Positions 61,345-61,465 of a stretch of 61,465 bases of DNA are shown here, piece after piece (positions within the stretch are counted from its first letter, which is position 1; each line of letters opens with the position of its first letter). The position numbers and the translations under genes were made by a program. The notes under the pieces are model-generated. The model had not been told where the DNA came from and made no database searches. It worked only from the letters and a program-made list of their open reading frames with translations. Origin of the DNA: Flavobacteriaceae bacterium (lineage in GTDB: Bacteria > Bacteroidota > Bacteroidia > Flavobacteriales > Flavobacteriaceae); NCBI GenBank assembly GCA_021648755.1, contig JAKISG010000011.1, positions 1 to 61,465 on the forward strand, in the 5' to 3' direction.

Positions 61345-61465
61345 TTGGAATTATTAGGAAAATATAGATTACTAAAACTCAAGAAAAAGAGCAAAGGAAA
61401 TATCAAATTGACTAAAGCAATAGACAAATTAGTCAAAGATATAACCGAGTCGAATTGGAATTCTA
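61345..61465 (+). CDS. Possible gene start running off the window edge
   Basis: From a TTG at 61345 the frame is open for 40 codons to the end of the window. The peptide begins LELLGKYRLLKLKKKSKGN and continues to LTKAIDKLVKDITESNWNS, a plausible small basic protein. The pattern recalls the start of small HigB-like toxins of Bacteroidota, but I cannot confirm this from 40 residues. No ATG is available in this frame. Confidence 0.3.
   Translation, partial: MELLGKYRLLKLKKKSKGNIKLTKAIDKLVKDITESNWNS

Noticed and set aside
1..61465. CRISPR arrays, tRNA or rRNA genes
   Set aside because: No regularly spaced repeats and no recognisable cloverleaf or rRNA sequence were seen.

Overview
The window looks like chromosome from a member of the Flavobacteriaceae (phylum Bacteroidota). 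The DNA is strongly AT-rich, many genes are preceded by the Bacteroidota -7 element TAnnTTTG, Shine-Dalgarno sequences are scarce, and the gene content is typical: TapB/DUF3108, DUF3575-like and DUF4369-TlpA secreted proteins, a MlaD/MCE lipoprotein-type transporter subunit, a long urocanate hydratase and a very large bacterial alpha-2-macroglobulin. The genus cannot be fixed from the sequence alone. No rRNA, tRNA, CRISPR array, complete insertion sequence or prophage was seen.

Layout. 0.1-2.9 kb: an AlwI-family restriction-modification cassette (one beta-class methyltransferase, one endonuclease) bracketed by a 15-bp inverted repeat. 3.2-5.9 kb: rnhB and htpG. 5.8-7.1 kb: an old, decayed tandem duplication joining the 3' end of htpG to the 5' end of a glycosyltransferase gene, followed by the intact glycosyltransferase. 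8.2-13.3 kb: aroE and a DUF368 polyprenyl-phosphate translocase, a cyclophilin lipoprotein, a YebC regulator and an NhaC antiporter. 13.4-17.1 kb: urocanate hydratase fused to a Cys-rich DUF5522 domain, and two secreted proteins. 17.3-20.2 kb: a three-gene operon of PRPP-synthetase-like kinase, NADAR protein and nicotinamide phosphoribosyltransferase, with a perfect 21-bp palindrome on its promoter. 20.3-28.5 kb: tatD, an RNA/protein methyltransferase-like gene, a nucleoid-associated protein, two small Cys/metal-type exported proteins, lipA, an OMP, purA and a HAD phosphatase, with a second segmental duplication (23.5-24.1 kb) and an ATP-grasp pseudogene (26.5-26.7 kb). 28.5-32.2 kb: Fe-S oxidoreductase, MCE protein and TlpA lipoprotein. 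32.3-36.7 kb: a four-gene pglF/E/D/C-like set that should make di-N-acetylbacillosamine and load it on a lipid carrier. 36.9-41.8 kb: fumarylacetoacetase, glyA, prmC, a TapB protein and DUF493. 41.9-47.1 kb: three SurA/parvulin-type foldases and a MoxR ATPase. 47.2-53.3 kb: the alpha-2-macroglobulin. 53.5-61.2 kb: a giant DUF4132 protein, a C1 papain-like peptidase and an S41 peptidase lipoprotein.

Most interesting: the prs-like/NADAR/NAMPT operon. Its outer genes are the families used by the phage NAD+ reconstitution pathway NARP1 (ADP-ribose pyrophosphate synthetase plus nicotinamide ADP-ribosyl-pyrophosphate transferase) as well as by ordinary nicotinamide salvage. The translationally coupled NADAR gene is from a family that removes ADP-ribose from guanine, so an ADP-ribose removal and recycling pathway is a testable reading. 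The palindrome suggests tight repression. Other items worth attention are the DUF5522-HutU fusion, the two decayed duplications, the covarying terminators and the restriction-modification cassette with its inverted-repeat borders.
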